Shown: positions 24,330 through 34,700, counted from the first letter of the stretch. The stretch: DNA of 64,000 nt from Solihabitans fulvus (GCF_008386585.1 NZ_VUOB01000008.1:1-64000), one strand, 5' to 3'. Numbers and translations: made by a program. The notes: generated by a model from the letters alone, not told the origin.

Positions 24330-26366
24330 GTGCCATCTGAAGTCGCGCCAGTCGTTCCCGCCGAACCGGCTCCCGTCAGCTCGGGACGAAGGCGGGCGGG
24401 GCTGACTCCGCTGCTGGTGTGCGGCGCGGCGCTCGCCGCCGTGTTGGCCGCAGCCCTGGTGTCCCTGTCCGGCAGCGAGCAGTACCTCATCTACGGCCTG
24501 CCCGATCCCGGCGTGCTGACCCGCTACGGGCTCACGGCCGTGCGCGTGCTCACCGAGGTCGGTGCGGTCGTGTGCGTCGGCTCGTTGCTGTTCGCCGCCT
24601 TCCTGGTGCCGCCGCAGCCTTCCGGCCGCCTCTCCCCGGACGGTTACGCCGCGATCCGGTCGGCCGGTTGGGCCGCGCTCGTGTGGTGCCTCGGCTCCGC
24701 GCTGTCCGTGGTGTTCACGGCGGCCGACACCGCTGGCGCGCCCGTCACCGAGGTGCTCAAACCCGCCGAGCTGTTGAAGCTGATCGGGGCCGTCGAGCAG
24801 TGCAAGGCGTGGGTGATCACCACGATCATCACGCTGTTGGTGCTGATCGCCTGCCGGCTGGTGCTCTCGTGGGGCTGGACCGCGACGACGTTCTTCCTCG
24901 CGCTGTTCGGGCTCGTGCCGGTGGCGGTCACCGGTCACTCCTCCAGCGGCGGCTCGCACGACATGGCCACCAACAGCCTGCTGTTCCACCTGCTCGCCGC
25001 GGCCCTGTGGGTCGGCGGCCTGATCGCGCTGCTCGCCCACGGACGCCGCCGCGGCCCGCATCTCGCGCTCGCCACCACCAGGTTCTCGAGGCTGGCGCTG
25101 GCGTGCTGGCTGGTGATGGCGGTCTCCGGCGTGATCAACGCGCTGGTGCGGCTGCCCCTGCGCGACCTGTTCGCCACCACCTACGGGCTGCTCGTGGTCG
25201 CCAAGATCGTGTTGCTCGGGCTGCTCGGCGTGATCGGCTTCCTACAGCGGCAGCGCAGCGTCCGCGAGGTGGTGGCGAAGGGCACCGGCCGGGCGTTGCT
25301 GAAGCTGGCAGGCGTCGAGGTGTTGATCATGTTCGTCACGATCGGCGTGGCCGCCGCGCTGAGCCGCACGCCGCCGCCGACCGACGCCTACTTCACGCCG
25401 AGCCCCGTCGAGCAGCTCATCGGCTACGACCTGAACGGCCCGCCGACGGTGTTGCGGATGCTGTTCGACTGGCGGTTCGACCTGCTGTTCGGCACCGTGT
25501 CGATCGCGCTGGCGGTCGCCTATCTGCTCGGTGTCCGGCGGCTGCGCGCCAGGGGGGACGCCTGGCCGGTCGGCCGCACGATCTCCTGGGTCTGCGGCTG
25601 CCTGATGATCCTGTTGGCCACCTCGTCCGGCCTCGGCCGCTACTCGCCGGCCATGTTCAGCGCGCACATGGGCAGCCACATGATGCTGTCGATGCTCGCG
25701 CCGGTGCTGCTGGTGCTGGGCGGCCCGGTGACGCTGGCGCTGCGCGCGCTGCCCGCCGCGGGCAAGCAGGACCCGCCAGGACCGAGGGAGTGGCTGCTCG
25801 CCTTCGTGCAGTCGCCGGTGGCGAGGGTGCTGACGAACCCCTTTGTGGCGCTGGCGTTGTTCGTCGGCTCGTTCTACGGCCTGTACTTCTCCGGGCTGTT
25901 CGACTCCGCGCTGAACTACCACTGGGCGCACCTGGCGATGAACGCGCACTTCATCCTGGTCGGCTACGTCTTCTACTGGCCGGTGATCGGCATCGATCCC
26001 GCCCCGAAGCGGCTGCCTCCGTTGGGGCGTCTGGGTTTGCTGTTCGCCTCGATGCCGTTCCACGCCTTCTTCGGCATCATCCTGATGAGCATGCAGACGG
26101 TCATCGGCGACAACTTCTACCGCTCGCTCGCGCTGCCATGGGTGACCGACCAGCTGGCCGACCAGCGGCTCGGCGGCGGCATCGCCTGGGCGGCCGGCGA
26201 GATCCCGCTGCTGGTGGTCGTGGTCGCGCTGTTGGTGCAGTGGTCGCGCTCGGACGAGCGGGACGCGCGCCGCGCGGACCGGCGGGCCGACGCCGACGGG
26301 GACGCGGATCTGGTCGCCTACAACGCGATGCTCGGCAAGCTCGCCGAACGCGGCCCCAAGAAGTGA
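24330..26366 (+). CDS. CopD-CtaG fusion membrane protein (copper resistance / cytochrome c oxidase assembly)
   Basis: A 678-residue polytopic membrane protein. The first half has the CopD pattern, including HSSSGGSHDMATNSLLFHLL with His pairs; the second half is a caa3-CtaG domain with conserved GRYSPAMFSAHMGSHMML and MNAHFILVGYVFYWPV. Such fusions in actinobacteria import or handle copper and deliver it to the binuclear centre of cytochrome c oxidase. The start is GTG at 24330; no Shine-Dalgarno is visible, so a leaderless transcript is possible. Single-gene unit ended by a strong hairpin. Confidence 0.88.
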   Translation: MPSEVAPVVPAEPAPVSSGRRRAGLTPLLVCGAALAAVLAAALVSLSGSEQYLIYGLPDPGVLTRYGLTAVRVLTEVGAVVCVGSLLFAAFLVPPQPSGRLSPDGYAAIRSAGWAALVWCLGSALSVVFTAADTAGAPVTEVLKPAELLKLIGAVEQCKAWVITTIITLLVLIACRLVLSWGWTATTFFLALFGLVPVAVTGHSSSGGSHDMATNSLLFHLLAAALWVGGLIALLAHGRRRGPHLALATTRFSRLALACWLVMAVSGVINALVRLPLRDLFATTYGLLVVAKIVLLGLLGVIGFLQRQRSVREVVAKGTGRALLKLAGVEVLIMFVTIGVAAALSRTPPPTDAYFTPSPVEQLIGYDLNGPPTVLRMLFDWRFDLLFGTVSIALAVAYLLGVRRLRARGDAWPVGRTISWVCGCLMILLATSSGLGRYSPAMFSAHMGSHMMLSMLAPVLLVLGGPVTLALRALPAAGKQDPPGPREWLLAFVQSPVARVLTNPFVALALFVGSFYGLYFSGLFDSALNYHWAHLAMNAHFILVGYVFYWPVIGIDPAPKRLPPLGRLGLLFASMPFHAFFGIILMSMQTVIGDNFYRSLALPWVTDQLADQRLGGGIAWAAGEIPLLVVVVALLVQWSRSDERDARRADRRADADGDADLVAYNAMLGKLAERGPKK

Positions 26367-26409
26367 GCGGACTCCCCGCCGGGTAAGGAAAACCCGGCGG
26401 GGAGTCCGC
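26367..26409. terminator. Strong intrinsic terminator hairpin
   Basis: A perfect 18-bp stem (26367-26384 with 26392-26409) and a 7-base loop AAGGAAA start at the base after the CopD/CtaG stop codon. The converging ABC permease ends 39 bp further on, so it likely serves both directions. Confidence 0.85.
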
Positions 26410-26460
26410 GAAACGCGCTTGCTACAGCGGCCGGCGAAACGCGCTCGCTACAGCGGCCGG
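26409..26460. repeat. 26-bp tandem duplication across the permease stop codon
   Basis: CGAAACGCGCTYGCTACAGC plus CGGCCGG-type sequence is repeated head to tail at 26409-26434 and 26435-26460 with one base different. The copy at 26435-26460 holds the last codons and stop of the ABC permease; the other copy is a non-coding duplicate beyond the stop. Confidence 0.85.
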
Positions 26461-27287
26461 CGGAATCCCCGCACCGCGAAGACCGCGCCGACCGCCGCGA
26501 TGACCAGGCTCGTCACGATCGCGGCGAGCGCCCCGCCGCCGACGGGGTGGCTCAGCGCGAGGTTGCGCGCCGCGTCGACGGCGTGGGTGAGCGGGTTCAC
26601 GTTGGCGACCGCCTGGAGCCAGCCGGGCAGGCCGCGCACCGGCACGTACGCGCTGGAGGCGAACATGAGCGGGAACATCGCGAGGAAGCCGACCATCTGC
26701 ATGACCTCCGCGTTGCGCAGCCAGGTGGCGATGGCCAGGAACGCCCAGCTGAGCCCCCAGCCGACCACCAGCGCGAGCGCCAGCGCCGCCAGCACGCCGA
26801 GCACGCCGCCCGACGGCGAGAAGCCGAACAGCACCGTCGCGAACAGCAGCATGACCAGCAGTTGGATGGCCGTGCGGACGAGGTCGGACAGGCTGCGCGC
26901 GACGAGCACGGAGCCGAGTCGGATCGGCAGCGACCGGAACCTGGCCAGTACGCCGTTCTTCATGTCGTTGATCAGCCCGACCCCGGCCTGCAACGCGGAC
27001 TGCATCGCCGTGTTCACCAGGATGGCCGGCATCAGGTAGTCGATGTAGTTCACCCCGCGCGGGAAGTCCGGCGTGTTGGCGATGCTGCTGAAGATCTGGC
27101 TGAACAGCAGCAGCATGATCAGCGGCTGCAACAGACTGAAGATGATCATGCGGGGATCGCGCACCACGGCGCGCAGGGATCTGGTTGTCAGCACGAGAAT
27201 CTGCGTGCCGAGTCCGCTGCCGTGCCACGTGCTCGGGCCGGCCAGCGGCTCGGCGGTGCGTGGTTCGGCGGTGAGCGTTGACGTCAT
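26448..27287 (-). CDS. DrrB-type ABC-2 permease
   Basis: A 279-residue membrane protein with six hydrophobic helices and the DrrB-type layout: NVNPLTHAVDAARN near the end, and RFRSLPIRLGSVLVARS in the central cytoplasmic loop. It would be the membrane half of a drug- or lipid-type exporter with the ATPase encoded 20 bp upstream. ATG at 27287 has GGAG eight bases before it. It is the last gene of a TetR-controlled operon. Confidence 0.88.
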   Translation of the reverse strand: MTSTLTAEPRTAEPLAGPSTWHGSGLGTQILVLTTRSLRAVVRDPRMIIFSLLQPLIMLLLFSQIFSSIANTPDFPRGVNYIDYLMPAILVNTAMQSALQAGVGLINDMKNGVLARFRSLPIRLGSVLVARSLSDLVRTAIQLLVMLLFATVLFGFSPSGGVLGVLAALALALVVGWGLSWAFLAIATWLRNAEVMQMVGFLAMFPLMFASSAYVPVRGLPGWLQAVANVNPLTHAVDAARNLALSHPVGGGALAAIVTSLVIAAVGAVFAVRGFRRPL

Positions 27288-27307
27288 CGGTGTCTCCTGC
27301 TGGTCGC

Positions 27308-28249
27308 TCAGGCTGCGGCGGAGTGGTGTGCGAGGGCGAGATACACGTCGTCGAGCGTCGGTTCGCCGAGAGCGAGTTCGGCGGCCTCGATGCCGACCTC
27401 GTCGAGGGCGCGCACGACGACCGCGAGGTCGCGGGACGCGGTGACGGGAGTGGTCAGCGCGATCCGTTCGGTGTCGTGCACCGGCTGGAAACCCGCGCCC
27501 TCCATGGCACGCATCGCCTGTGGCACCTCGGCATCGGCGGCCAGGGTGACGGTGACGGTGCGCTGACCGACCTCCGCCTTCAGCTCGGCCGCGGTGCCGG
27601 AGGCGACCACACGGCCGGCGGACAGGACGGTGATCGAGTCGGCCAGCCGGTCGGCTTCCTCGAGGTACTGGGTGGTGAGCAGGACGGTGGTGCCGTCGCC
27701 GACCAGGTTCTCCACGATCTCCCACATGGCCAGCCGGCTGGTCGGGTCGAGCCCGGTGGTCGGTTCGTCGAGGAAGATCACGTCGGGCCGGCCGACCAGG
27801 CTCGCGGCGAGGTCGAGCCGCCGACGCATGCCGCCGGAGTAGGTGCGGGCCGGTCGCCTTGCGGCGTCGGCGAGGTCGAACAGGTCCATCAGCTCGGCGG
27901 CCCGAGCCCTGGCCTCGCGCGGACTCGCGCCGAGCAGCCTGGCGATCAGCACGAGGTTGTCGGTGCCGGAGAGCTGTTCGTCGACGGCGGCGAACTGCCC
28001 GGTGAGGCCGATCCGGCTGCGCACCTGGTGCGCCTTGCGGACCACGTCGAGCCCGGCGACCCGTGCGGTGCCGGACGTCGGCGGCAGCATCGTGGTGAGG
28101 ACGTTGACCAGGGTGGTCTTGCCGGCGCCGTTGTGGCCGAGCAGTCCGAGCACGGTGCCCCTCGGCACGGTGACGCTGACCGAGTCCAGCGCGGTCAGCG
28201 CGCCGAACGTCTTGGTCACGTCGACGGCCTCGATCATCGGTTCGTTCAT
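27308..28249 (-). CDS. DrrA-type daunorubicin-resistance-like ABC ATPase
   Basis: A 313-residue ATPase with Walker A GHNGAGKTTLVNVL, signature YSGGMRRRLDLAASL and Walker B VIFLDEPTTGLDP, then the LTTQYLEEADRLAD switch region typical of DrrA. The C-terminal domain (EPTLDDVYLAL) matches drug-exporter ATPases. ATG at 28249 overlaps the TetR stop (ATGA) and has a GGGGAAGGAAG ribosome site. It energises the permease encoded next. Likely substrate is a hydrophobic toxic compound; the sequence does not tell which. Confidence 0.9.
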   Translation of the reverse strand: MNEPMIEAVDVTKTFGALTALDSVSVTVPRGTVLGLLGHNGAGKTTLVNVLTTMLPPTSGTARVAGLDVVRKAHQVRSRIGLTGQFAAVDEQLSGTDNLVLIARLLGASPREARARAAELMDLFDLADAARRPARTYSGGMRRRLDLAASLVGRPDVIFLDEPTTGLDPTSRLAMWEIVENLVGDGTTVLLTTQYLEEADRLADSITVLSAGRVVASGTAAELKAEVGQRTVTVTLAADAEVPQAMRAMEGAGFQPVHDTERIALTTPVTASRDLAVVVRALDEVGIEAAELALGEPTLDDVYLALAHHSAAA

Positions 28250-28890
28250 TTCTTCCTTCCCCCAGTGGAGTTGAGTGCGCCGTGCAGGAAGACCTCGACG
28301 AGCTGGGCAGGCTCGGCTGCGTCGTCCGCCTCGTCGCCGAATCCCTTGCCCTGCATGCGATTGGTGAAGACCAGCCCGAGCAGCAGCCGCGCGGTGAGGT
28401 CCGGGGTCAGCCGCAGTGAGTCGGCCTCGGGGGCGAGCAGCTCGGCGATGGCGGTGGACACCCGCTGCATCTGTTCCCTTGGACCCTTCCTGCTGCCCTC
28501 GGCCTCGTGCTCGCGCCGGGGGTCGAAGCCGGAGCGGTGCATGGTCTGCATGAGCGACCACAGCCGGTCGAGGTAGCCGGAGACCGCGTCCGTCGCCTCG
28601 GCGAGCCGCTCGGTCAGCGGGGTCGAGGTGGGGATGCGGGTGATCTGGTCGACCTCGGCGTCGGCGCGCATGGCGACTTCCAGGCAGGTGGTGAGCAGCT
28701 CCTGCTTGTCCTTGAACGCCCGGAACACGGTGCCTTCGGCGATGCCGGCGGCGGTGGCGATCTGTTTGGTGGTCACGTTCGCGCCGTGCTCGGGCAGCAG
28801 CGGGAGCGTGGCGGCGACGATGGCCGCGCGACGCTCGTCGAGGCTCATCGCGGGAGCTCGGCGTCGGCGGGCCGGTTCTGCTTCGGACAT
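28246..28890 (-). CDS. TetR-family repressor of exporter operon
   Basis: A 214-residue one-component repressor. The N-terminal helix-turn-helix reads VTTKQIATAAGIAEGTVFRAFKDKQELL; the rest is a ligand-binding helical domain. It is the first gene of the coupled TetR-ATPase-permease operon and begins 12 bp from two near-identical palindromes that fit TetR operators. Autorepression relieved by an exporter substrate is the expected logic. Confidence 0.88.
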   Translation of the reverse strand: MSEAEPARRRRAPAMSLDERRAAIVAATLPLLPEHGANVTTKQIATAAGIAEGTVFRAFKDKQELLTTCLEVAMRADAEVDQITRIPTSTPLTERLAEATDAVSGYLDRLWSLMQTMHRSGFDPRREHEAEGSRKGPREQMQRVSTAIAELLAPEADSLRLTPDLTARLLLGLVFTNRMQGKGFGDEADDAAEPAQLVEVFLHGALNSTGGRKK

Positions 28891-28902
28891 GGCACGAGCT
28901 TA

Positions 28903-28944
28903 TGAGTGAGGACTCACTCAAGTCAACGAGTGAGCCCTCACTCA
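28903..28944. promoter_or_regulatory. Double palindromic TetR operator
   Basis: TGAGTGAG-GA-CTCACTCA (28903-28920) is perfect; a second copy, CGAGTGAG-CC-CTCACTCA (28927-28944), has one mismatch. The centres are 24 bp apart, a bit over two helical turns, which suits side-by-side binding of two repressor dimers. They lie between the tetR start and the divergent ssb gene. Confidence 0.8.
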
Positions 28945-29129
28945 TTCAAACTGTGTCCGATAGCACAGCTCCCCGACACTGCCCGGCCGCGCGGCGGAAT
29001 TCCGGGGCGGTTATCCACAACAGGTCCGTTCATCCACAGATCCGCAGGTCACGGTTGGTGGGCCCGGCCCGGCCGTCGATGCTGGACAGGCCGGCGACCC
29101 GTCGGCGACGAGCGGAAGGGAGCACGGAC

Positions 29130-29651
29130 ATGGGTGTGAACGAGACGATCACGACGATCGTGGGCACGGTGATCAGCAAGGTGAACGAACGGCAGACCAC
29201 GGACGGCGTCAACCTGGCCCGCTTCAGGGTCCGCAGCACGGAGCGCAGATATGACAACCAGACGGGTCAGTGGGGGGACGGCGAACAGCTGTTCGTCAAC
29301 GTCACCTGCTGGAAACGGCTCGCCGACGGGGTCGTCGCGTCGCTCGCCATGGGGGATCCGGTGGTGGTCACCGGCCGGCTCTACACGAGAAGCTACGAAG
29401 CGGAGGGCCAGGCGAAGTTCAGCGTCGAACTCACCGCGGTCTCGGTCGGCCCCGACCTGACCAGGTGCGTCGCCACCCTGGCACGCAACCGCAGGCAGGC
29501 CGATCGGCCCGACTCGACGCCGCTGGACACCGCGCGGGCCGCCGAGGGCCTCGACGCGTCCGTCGACGCGGACAGCAGCGCCGCCGCCGAGGCCGGATCG
29601 GGCACGGCGCGCCACGCGGCGCGGCAGACCGCGGCGGAGGTGGCCGCCTGA
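29130..29651 (+). CDS. ssb: Single-stranded DNA-binding protein paralogue lacking the acidic tip
   Basis: A 173-residue protein with an N-terminal OB fold of bacterial SSB (ITTIVGTVISKVNERQ, NVTCWKRLADGVVASLAMGDPVVVTGRLYTRSY). The tail is Ala/Asp-rich but ends RQTAAEVAA, without the DDDxPF tip that normally recruits repair proteins, so it resembles SsbB-type paralogues. The essential ssb usually lies between rpsF and rpsR, which are not here. ATG at 29130 follows GGAAGGGAG. In mycobacteria an ssb-like gene (Rv2478c) is likewise next to ettA and gdh. Confidence 0.85.
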   Translation: MGVNETITTIVGTVISKVNERQTTDGVNLARFRVRSTERRYDNQTGQWGDGEQLFVNVTCWKRLADGVVASLAMGDPVVVTGRLYTRSYEAEGQAKFSVELTAVSVGPDLTRCVATLARNRRQADRPDSTPLDTARAAEGLDASVDADSSAAAEAGSGTARHAARQTAAEVAA

Positions 29652-30070
29652 GCCTGTCGGACGGGCGGGTCGGATGGGCGCCGAGCCGGCGGGAAACACA
29701 AGTCAGCACACCGAATCAGGACACACCGCCGAGGCGGGGCGAATCCACCCAAGATCATCTGGTGCGTGCACGAGTCACCGAAGGAGGGAAGGTCGAGGGT
29801 CGGCCGCGTGGGCGGCCACGGTCATCAGGTTTTGGGGAATCGGCGGAGTCCGGGCTCCCGCGAACGCGGGAGGGTCTCGACCCCGGCCGGTCGGCGGGGC
29901 GATCAGCGGACGGGCTGGTCAACGCCCTGCCGGAGGGATGCGCAGCGGCGTCGAGGCGGTGGAATCACCACCCGGCGGGACGCTCTTTCGCGTTAACTCT
30001 GTCGTGTCCCGAGGCCCGCTGCTGGCGACCGTGGTTCTGGCCCGTCGGCTGCCGCTCTACGATCGCTGCC
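29652..30070. other. Intergenic leader region before ettA
   Basis: 419 bp without a convincing gene. It contains a very stable hairpin CTCCCGCG-AA-CGCGGGAG at 29855-29872, which could end the ssb transcript or act in the ettA leader. No tRNA or riboswitch that I recognise. Confidence 0.5.
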
Positions 30071-31747
30071 ATGGCCGAGTTCATCTACACCATGAAGAAG
30101 GTGCGCAAGGCGCACGGGGACAAGGTCATCCTTGATGACGTCACTCTCCAGTTCCTCCCTGGCGCCAAGATCGGTGTTGTCGGGCCTAACGGCGCCGGCA
30201 AGTCGAGCGTGCTCAAGATCATGGCCGGGTTGGACCAGCCGAACAACGGCGAGGCCTTCCTGTCCCCCGGCTACACCGTGGGGATCCTCCAGCAGGAGCC
30301 GCCGCTCAACGAGGAGAAGACCGTCCTCGGCAACGTCGAGGAGGGGGTCGGCGAGATCAAGGTCAAGCTCGACCGCTACAACGAGATCGCCAAGCAGTTG
30401 GAGACCGACTACTCCGACGAGCTGATCGAGGAGATGGGTCAGCTCCAGGAGGAGCTGGACCACGCTGACGCGTGGGACCTCGACTCGCAGCTGGAACAGG
30501 CGATGGACGCGCTGCGCTGCCCGCCGCCGGACGCTGAAGTTTCGAAGCTCTCCGGTGGCGAGCGCCGCCGGGTCGCCCTGTGCAAGCTGCTGCTGAGCAA
30601 GCCCGACCTGCTGCTACTGGACGAGCCGACCAACCACCTGGACGCCGAGAGCGTGCTGTGGCTCGAACAGCACCTGTCCAAGTACGCCGGCGCCGTGCTC
30701 GCCGTGACCCACGACCGGTACTTCCTGGACAACCTCGCCGAGTGGATCCTGGAGATCGACCGGGGGCACCTCTACCCGTACGAGGGCAACTACTCCACCT
30801 ACCTGGAGAAGAAGGCCGAGCGGCTGGCGGTCCAGGGCAAGAAGGACCAGAAGCTCCAGAAGCGGCTCAAGGACGAGCTGGCCTGGGTGCGGTCCAACGC
30901 CAAGGCTCGCCAGACCAAGTCCAGGTCGCGGCTCGAACGCTACGAGGAGATGGCCGCCGAGGCGGAGAAGACCAGCAAGCTCGACTTCGAGGAGATCCAG
31001 ATCCCGCCGGGCCCGCGCCTCGGCAACGTCGTGGTCGACGTGGCGAACCTGAAGAAGGGCTTCGGCGACCGGGTCCTCATCGACGGCCTGACCTTCGACC
31101 TGCCCCGTAACGGCATCATCGGCGTGATCGGCCCGAACGGCGTCGGCAAGACCACGCTGTTCAAGACGATCGTCGGCCTCGAGAAGGCGGACGAGGGCAC
31201 CGTCAAGATCGGCGAGACAGTGAAGCTGTCCTACGTCGACCAGAACCGGGCGGGTCTCGACCCGAAGAAGACGGTCTGGCAGACGGTCTCCGGCGGCCTG
31301 GACTACATCCAGGTCGGCAACGTGGAGATGCCCTCGCGCGCCTACGTCAGCGCGTTCGGCTTCAAGGGACCGGACCAGCAGAAGCCCTCCGGCGTGCTCT
31401 CCGGCGGTGAGCGCAACCGGCTGAACCTGGCGATGACCCTCAAGCAGGGCGGCAACCTGATCCTGCTCGACGAGCCGACCAACGACCTGGACGTGGAAAC
31501 CCTCGGGTCGATGGAGAACGCGCTCGAGCAGTTCCCGGGCTGCGCGGTGGTCATCTCCCACGACCGGTGGTTCCTCGACCGGGTGGCCACGCACATCCTC
31601 GCCTGGGAGGGCACCGCCGAGGACCCGGCCAAGTGGTTCTGGTTCGAGGGCAACTTCGAGGGCTATGAGAAGAACAAGGTCGAGCGCATGGGAGCCGACG
31701 CGGCCAGGCCGCACCGGGTCACCTACCGCAAGCTGACACGCGGCTGA
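30071..31747 (+). CDS. ettA: EttA, energy-dependent translational throttle ABC-F protein
   Basis: A 558-residue soluble ABC-F ATPase with two nucleotide-binding domains: GPNGAGKSSVLKIM and GPNGVGKTTLFKTI as Walker A motifs, LSGGERRRVALCKLLL and LSGGERNRLNLAMTLK as signatures. Between them lie the arm and the P-site tRNA interaction motif (WVRSNAKARQTKSRSRLERYEEM). Length and motifs fit EttA, which binds the ribosomal E site and gates the first elongation step according to ATP/ADP level. ATG at 30071. Downstream by 15 bp is the GGDEF-like gene, so the two may share a transcript. Confidence 0.95.
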   Translation: MAEFIYTMKKVRKAHGDKVILDDVTLQFLPGAKIGVVGPNGAGKSSVLKIMAGLDQPNNGEAFLSPGYTVGILQQEPPLNEEKTVLGNVEEGVGEIKVKLDRYNEIAKQLETDYSDELIEEMGQLQEELDHADAWDLDSQLEQAMDALRCPPPDAEVSKLSGGERRRVALCKLLLSKPDLLLLDEPTNHLDAESVLWLEQHLSKYAGAVLAVTHDRYFLDNLAEWILEIDRGHLYPYEGNYSTYLEKKAERLAVQGKKDQKLQKRLKDELAWVRSNAKARQTKSRSRLERYEEMAAEAEKTSKLDFEEIQIPPGPRLGNVVVDVANLKKGFGDRVLIDGLTFDLPRNGIIGVIGPNGVGKTTLFKTIVGLEKADEGTVKIGETVKLSYVDQNRAGLDPKKTVWQTVSGGLDYIQVGNVEMPSRAYVSAFGFKGPDQQKPSGVLSGGERNRLNLAMTLKQGGNLILLDEPTNDLDVETLGSMENALEQFPGCAVVISHDRWFLDRVATHILAWEGTAEDPAKWFWFEGNFEGYEKNKVERMGADAARPHRVTYRKLTRG

Positions 31748-31762
31748 GCAGGCATCGACGTC

Positions 31763-34700
31763 GTGGCGGCCAGGGGCGAAGCGCAGGCGGACGTCGAGGT
31801 GAGCACGCTTGTCGTGCCCGCCTGGCGGCTGCGTTGGCGAGCACCGGAGTTGACTCTGGTGCTCGGCGAACGAGCCGCCGCGCTCGCCGCTGCCCGCCGG
31901 GACGAACCGGACCGGCTGCGCGCCGAGTCGCTGGTCGTGTTCGCCAGCAACCGCCTCGGGCGCGGGGTGCGGGTGGCCGACCGGGCGCTCGGCGCGCTGC
32001 GGGCCGCTGAGGCCGCCGGCGAGCAGGAGCTGATCTGGCGGCTGCGGGTGGAGCTGGCGGGCTGCGCCCGGTCGGCGGGGGCACCGCTGACCGGGTTCGC
32101 CGCCCTGCGGCCCGTCCTTGAGGCGGGCGGCGTGCCCGAGTCGCTGCGCGCGGCGGCGCTCGTGCAGGCCAGCGAGTGTCTGGTGACGCTGGGGCGGGGC
32201 AAGGAGCTGACCGAGTCGCTGGCCGAGGCCGACCGGCTCTACGGCAGCGACCCGGAACTGGACTCGGACACCCGGCTGCTGCTGCGCGGGCTGCTGCACG
32301 CCGTGGCGGCGGCCCACCACCGGCGCTGGGGCGACCTCGAGGCCGCGCTCGCGTCCGCGCGGGCCGGCCTCGCGCTGCTCGACCAACTGCGGGATCCCGA
32401 CACCGACAACGGGCAGGCGCGCGGCAAGCTCACCCTCGAGCTGGTCTGCGCGCTGATGGACTCCGACCAGCTCGGCGACGCGGCGGCGGCGGCAGCGCCG
32501 CTGCTGGCGCTGCCGGTCAGGGCCCCGTCGGCCACCACGGCCGGCTGGCTTCGGCTCGCGCTCGCCACCCGGCTGCACCTGCCGGCAGGGCGGGTGGAGT
32601 TGGCAAGGGACCTGCTCCGCGATGCCGCCGACAGCGCGGAACGGCATCAGCTCGACTCGCTGCACGCGGAGAGCCTGCTGGCGTTGGCGCACGTGCACGA
32701 GATGTCCGGCGAGCTCACCGAGGCGCTGACCAGCCTGCGGTCCGCGCACGCGGCCGAGCGTCGGCGGGCCCGGTCCGTCTACCTGGTCCGGGCGCGGCTC
32801 GCGGAGGAGTTCACGGTCGAGTTCTTCGGCCTGCGTGGTCAGCCCGCCGGGCTGCGCCAGCAGTTCGCCACGCTGATCCACCAGCGCGGCGACGCCCCGA
32901 CCGAGACGGACGAGAGCACCGGATTGCTGAACCGACGCGGATTCCGGCGGACCCTCGACGAGGCCGTCGGGGAGGCGACCGATGGCGAGGCGCTGTCGCT
33001 GGTGCTGCTGGACGTCAGCGGTCTCGAACCGGACTCGGTTCCGTTGCTGGAGCAGGTTTTCCTCCAGCTGGCGGAGCGCGTGCGGGGCACCGCGCCCGAG
33101 CGCGCCGAGCTGGCCAGGGTCGGCGGGGACGAGCTCGCCGTGTTGCTGCCGGGCAGCACGGGCGAGCAGGCGAAGCGGTGGACCGAGGAGCTGCGGTCCG
33201 AGCTGGCCACCGAGCAGTGGGCCGGGTTGGCGCCGGGGCACACCGTCACCGTGCACACCGGGGTCGCCCAGTACCAGCCGGGCAGCGACGCGGACGTGTT
33301 CCTCACCGAGGCCGACCACGCCCTGCTGACGGCCAAGACGTTGAGCGCCGCTGGTGTCGACGGCGGCCAGCCCAAGGGGACCGAGCCCGCCACGCCGGGC
33401 CGGCAGTGGCGACCTGGCCAGGCGTATCGGCCCGAGGGCGTGCGCAGGCGGGTCCGGCGATCCGGCGACGAGTCGACCGCCGAGGTGCTGTCCGCGGCCT
33501 GGGCGCAGGCAGCCGATCGGTGGCGGCTGGGCCACGTGGCACCGGACGGCGGCGACACTGCGACCGGAGCCGGAGCCGCAGCCGGGGCCGAGGCCGAGGC
33601 CGGAGCCGAGGCCGGTGTCGGTGTCGGTGTCGGTGTCGGTGAGGAGAGTTCGCCACAGGACGTCCGCGAGGATCTCCGCGACGACGAGCAGGTGCGCGGC
33701 GGCCGGCGCAGGGCCGACAAGCAGCCGTCGGGTTCGACGCAGGAGACTTCCGGCGGCGCGGCCGTGCCGGCGGCCGGCCTGATCGCGGCGGCCGGCGCGC
33801 TGCGCAGCGGCCGCCGCCGAGCCGTCGAGGAACACCCGCAGGACGAGTCGTCCGCAGAACAGCCGGCCGACCTCCCGCCACTCCCCGGCCCGGCATCGAC
33901 CGGACCAGCAACGACGACGACGGCGCGGGCAGACGCGGAGGCCGACCGCCGCCATCCCTCCGCCGCGTGGTCGGTCGCCCCCACCGGGCCAGGCCAGCCG
34001 TCGGCGACGCAACCCGGCCCCGGCAACCAGGACGCGGTGCGCTCCGACGCCGAGCCTGCGCCACAACCACGGCAGCGCTCGGCCGCCGAGGACCCCTCCG
34101 TGCCGACGACGACCCGGTCGACGGCCCCGCCCGAGACGTCGCCGCCCGCGCCGACGACAGGCCGACGGCCCAACGTTTCGACAGAAGCCCACGACGAGCC
34201 TGCGGCTCCGGCCGGCGGCGCCGCCCGCCACGGCAGCGACGCGGCCACCGGCCTCGACGCGCTGTTGGCTGCGGCCCGCCTGTCCGGCGCGAAGGGGACG
34301 GGCGGACGCCGACGTGCGCCGTCCGACGACGACATCGCCGACACCGAGCCCCAATCCTCGGCGGCCGAGGCGCCGGCTACGCCGGCTGATCACCAGCGCC
34401 AGTCGGCGTCCTGGCCGGCGATGAACTCGATCATGCTCGACCCTGACAAGTTAGTGAGCCGCCACTCCGCGGGCCCGACCGAGGCAGGCCAGCCAACCGA
34501 CCTCGGCGACGCCGCATCGCCGGCCGCTGACCTCCGCGCCGACGGCGGCGGCGAGTCACCGGGCTCCATGGACCCGGGTGGCCTGCCGGGCCGGGCCGCC
34601 GCAGGCATGGGCGGCCTGCCGGGCCGGGCCGCCGAAGGCATGGGCGGCCTGCCGAGCCGGACCGCCGAGGACACGAGTGACCTGCCGGGCCGGACCGCCG

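Noticed and set aside
29855..29872. Riboswitch or attenuator in the ettA leader
   Set aside because: One strong hairpin exists, but no known riboswitch motif or leader peptide supports a regulatory call.
30614..34393. 1,259-codon ORF antisense to ettA and the GGDEF-like gene
   Set aside because: Crosses two genes with clear family motifs and has no domain pattern of its own.
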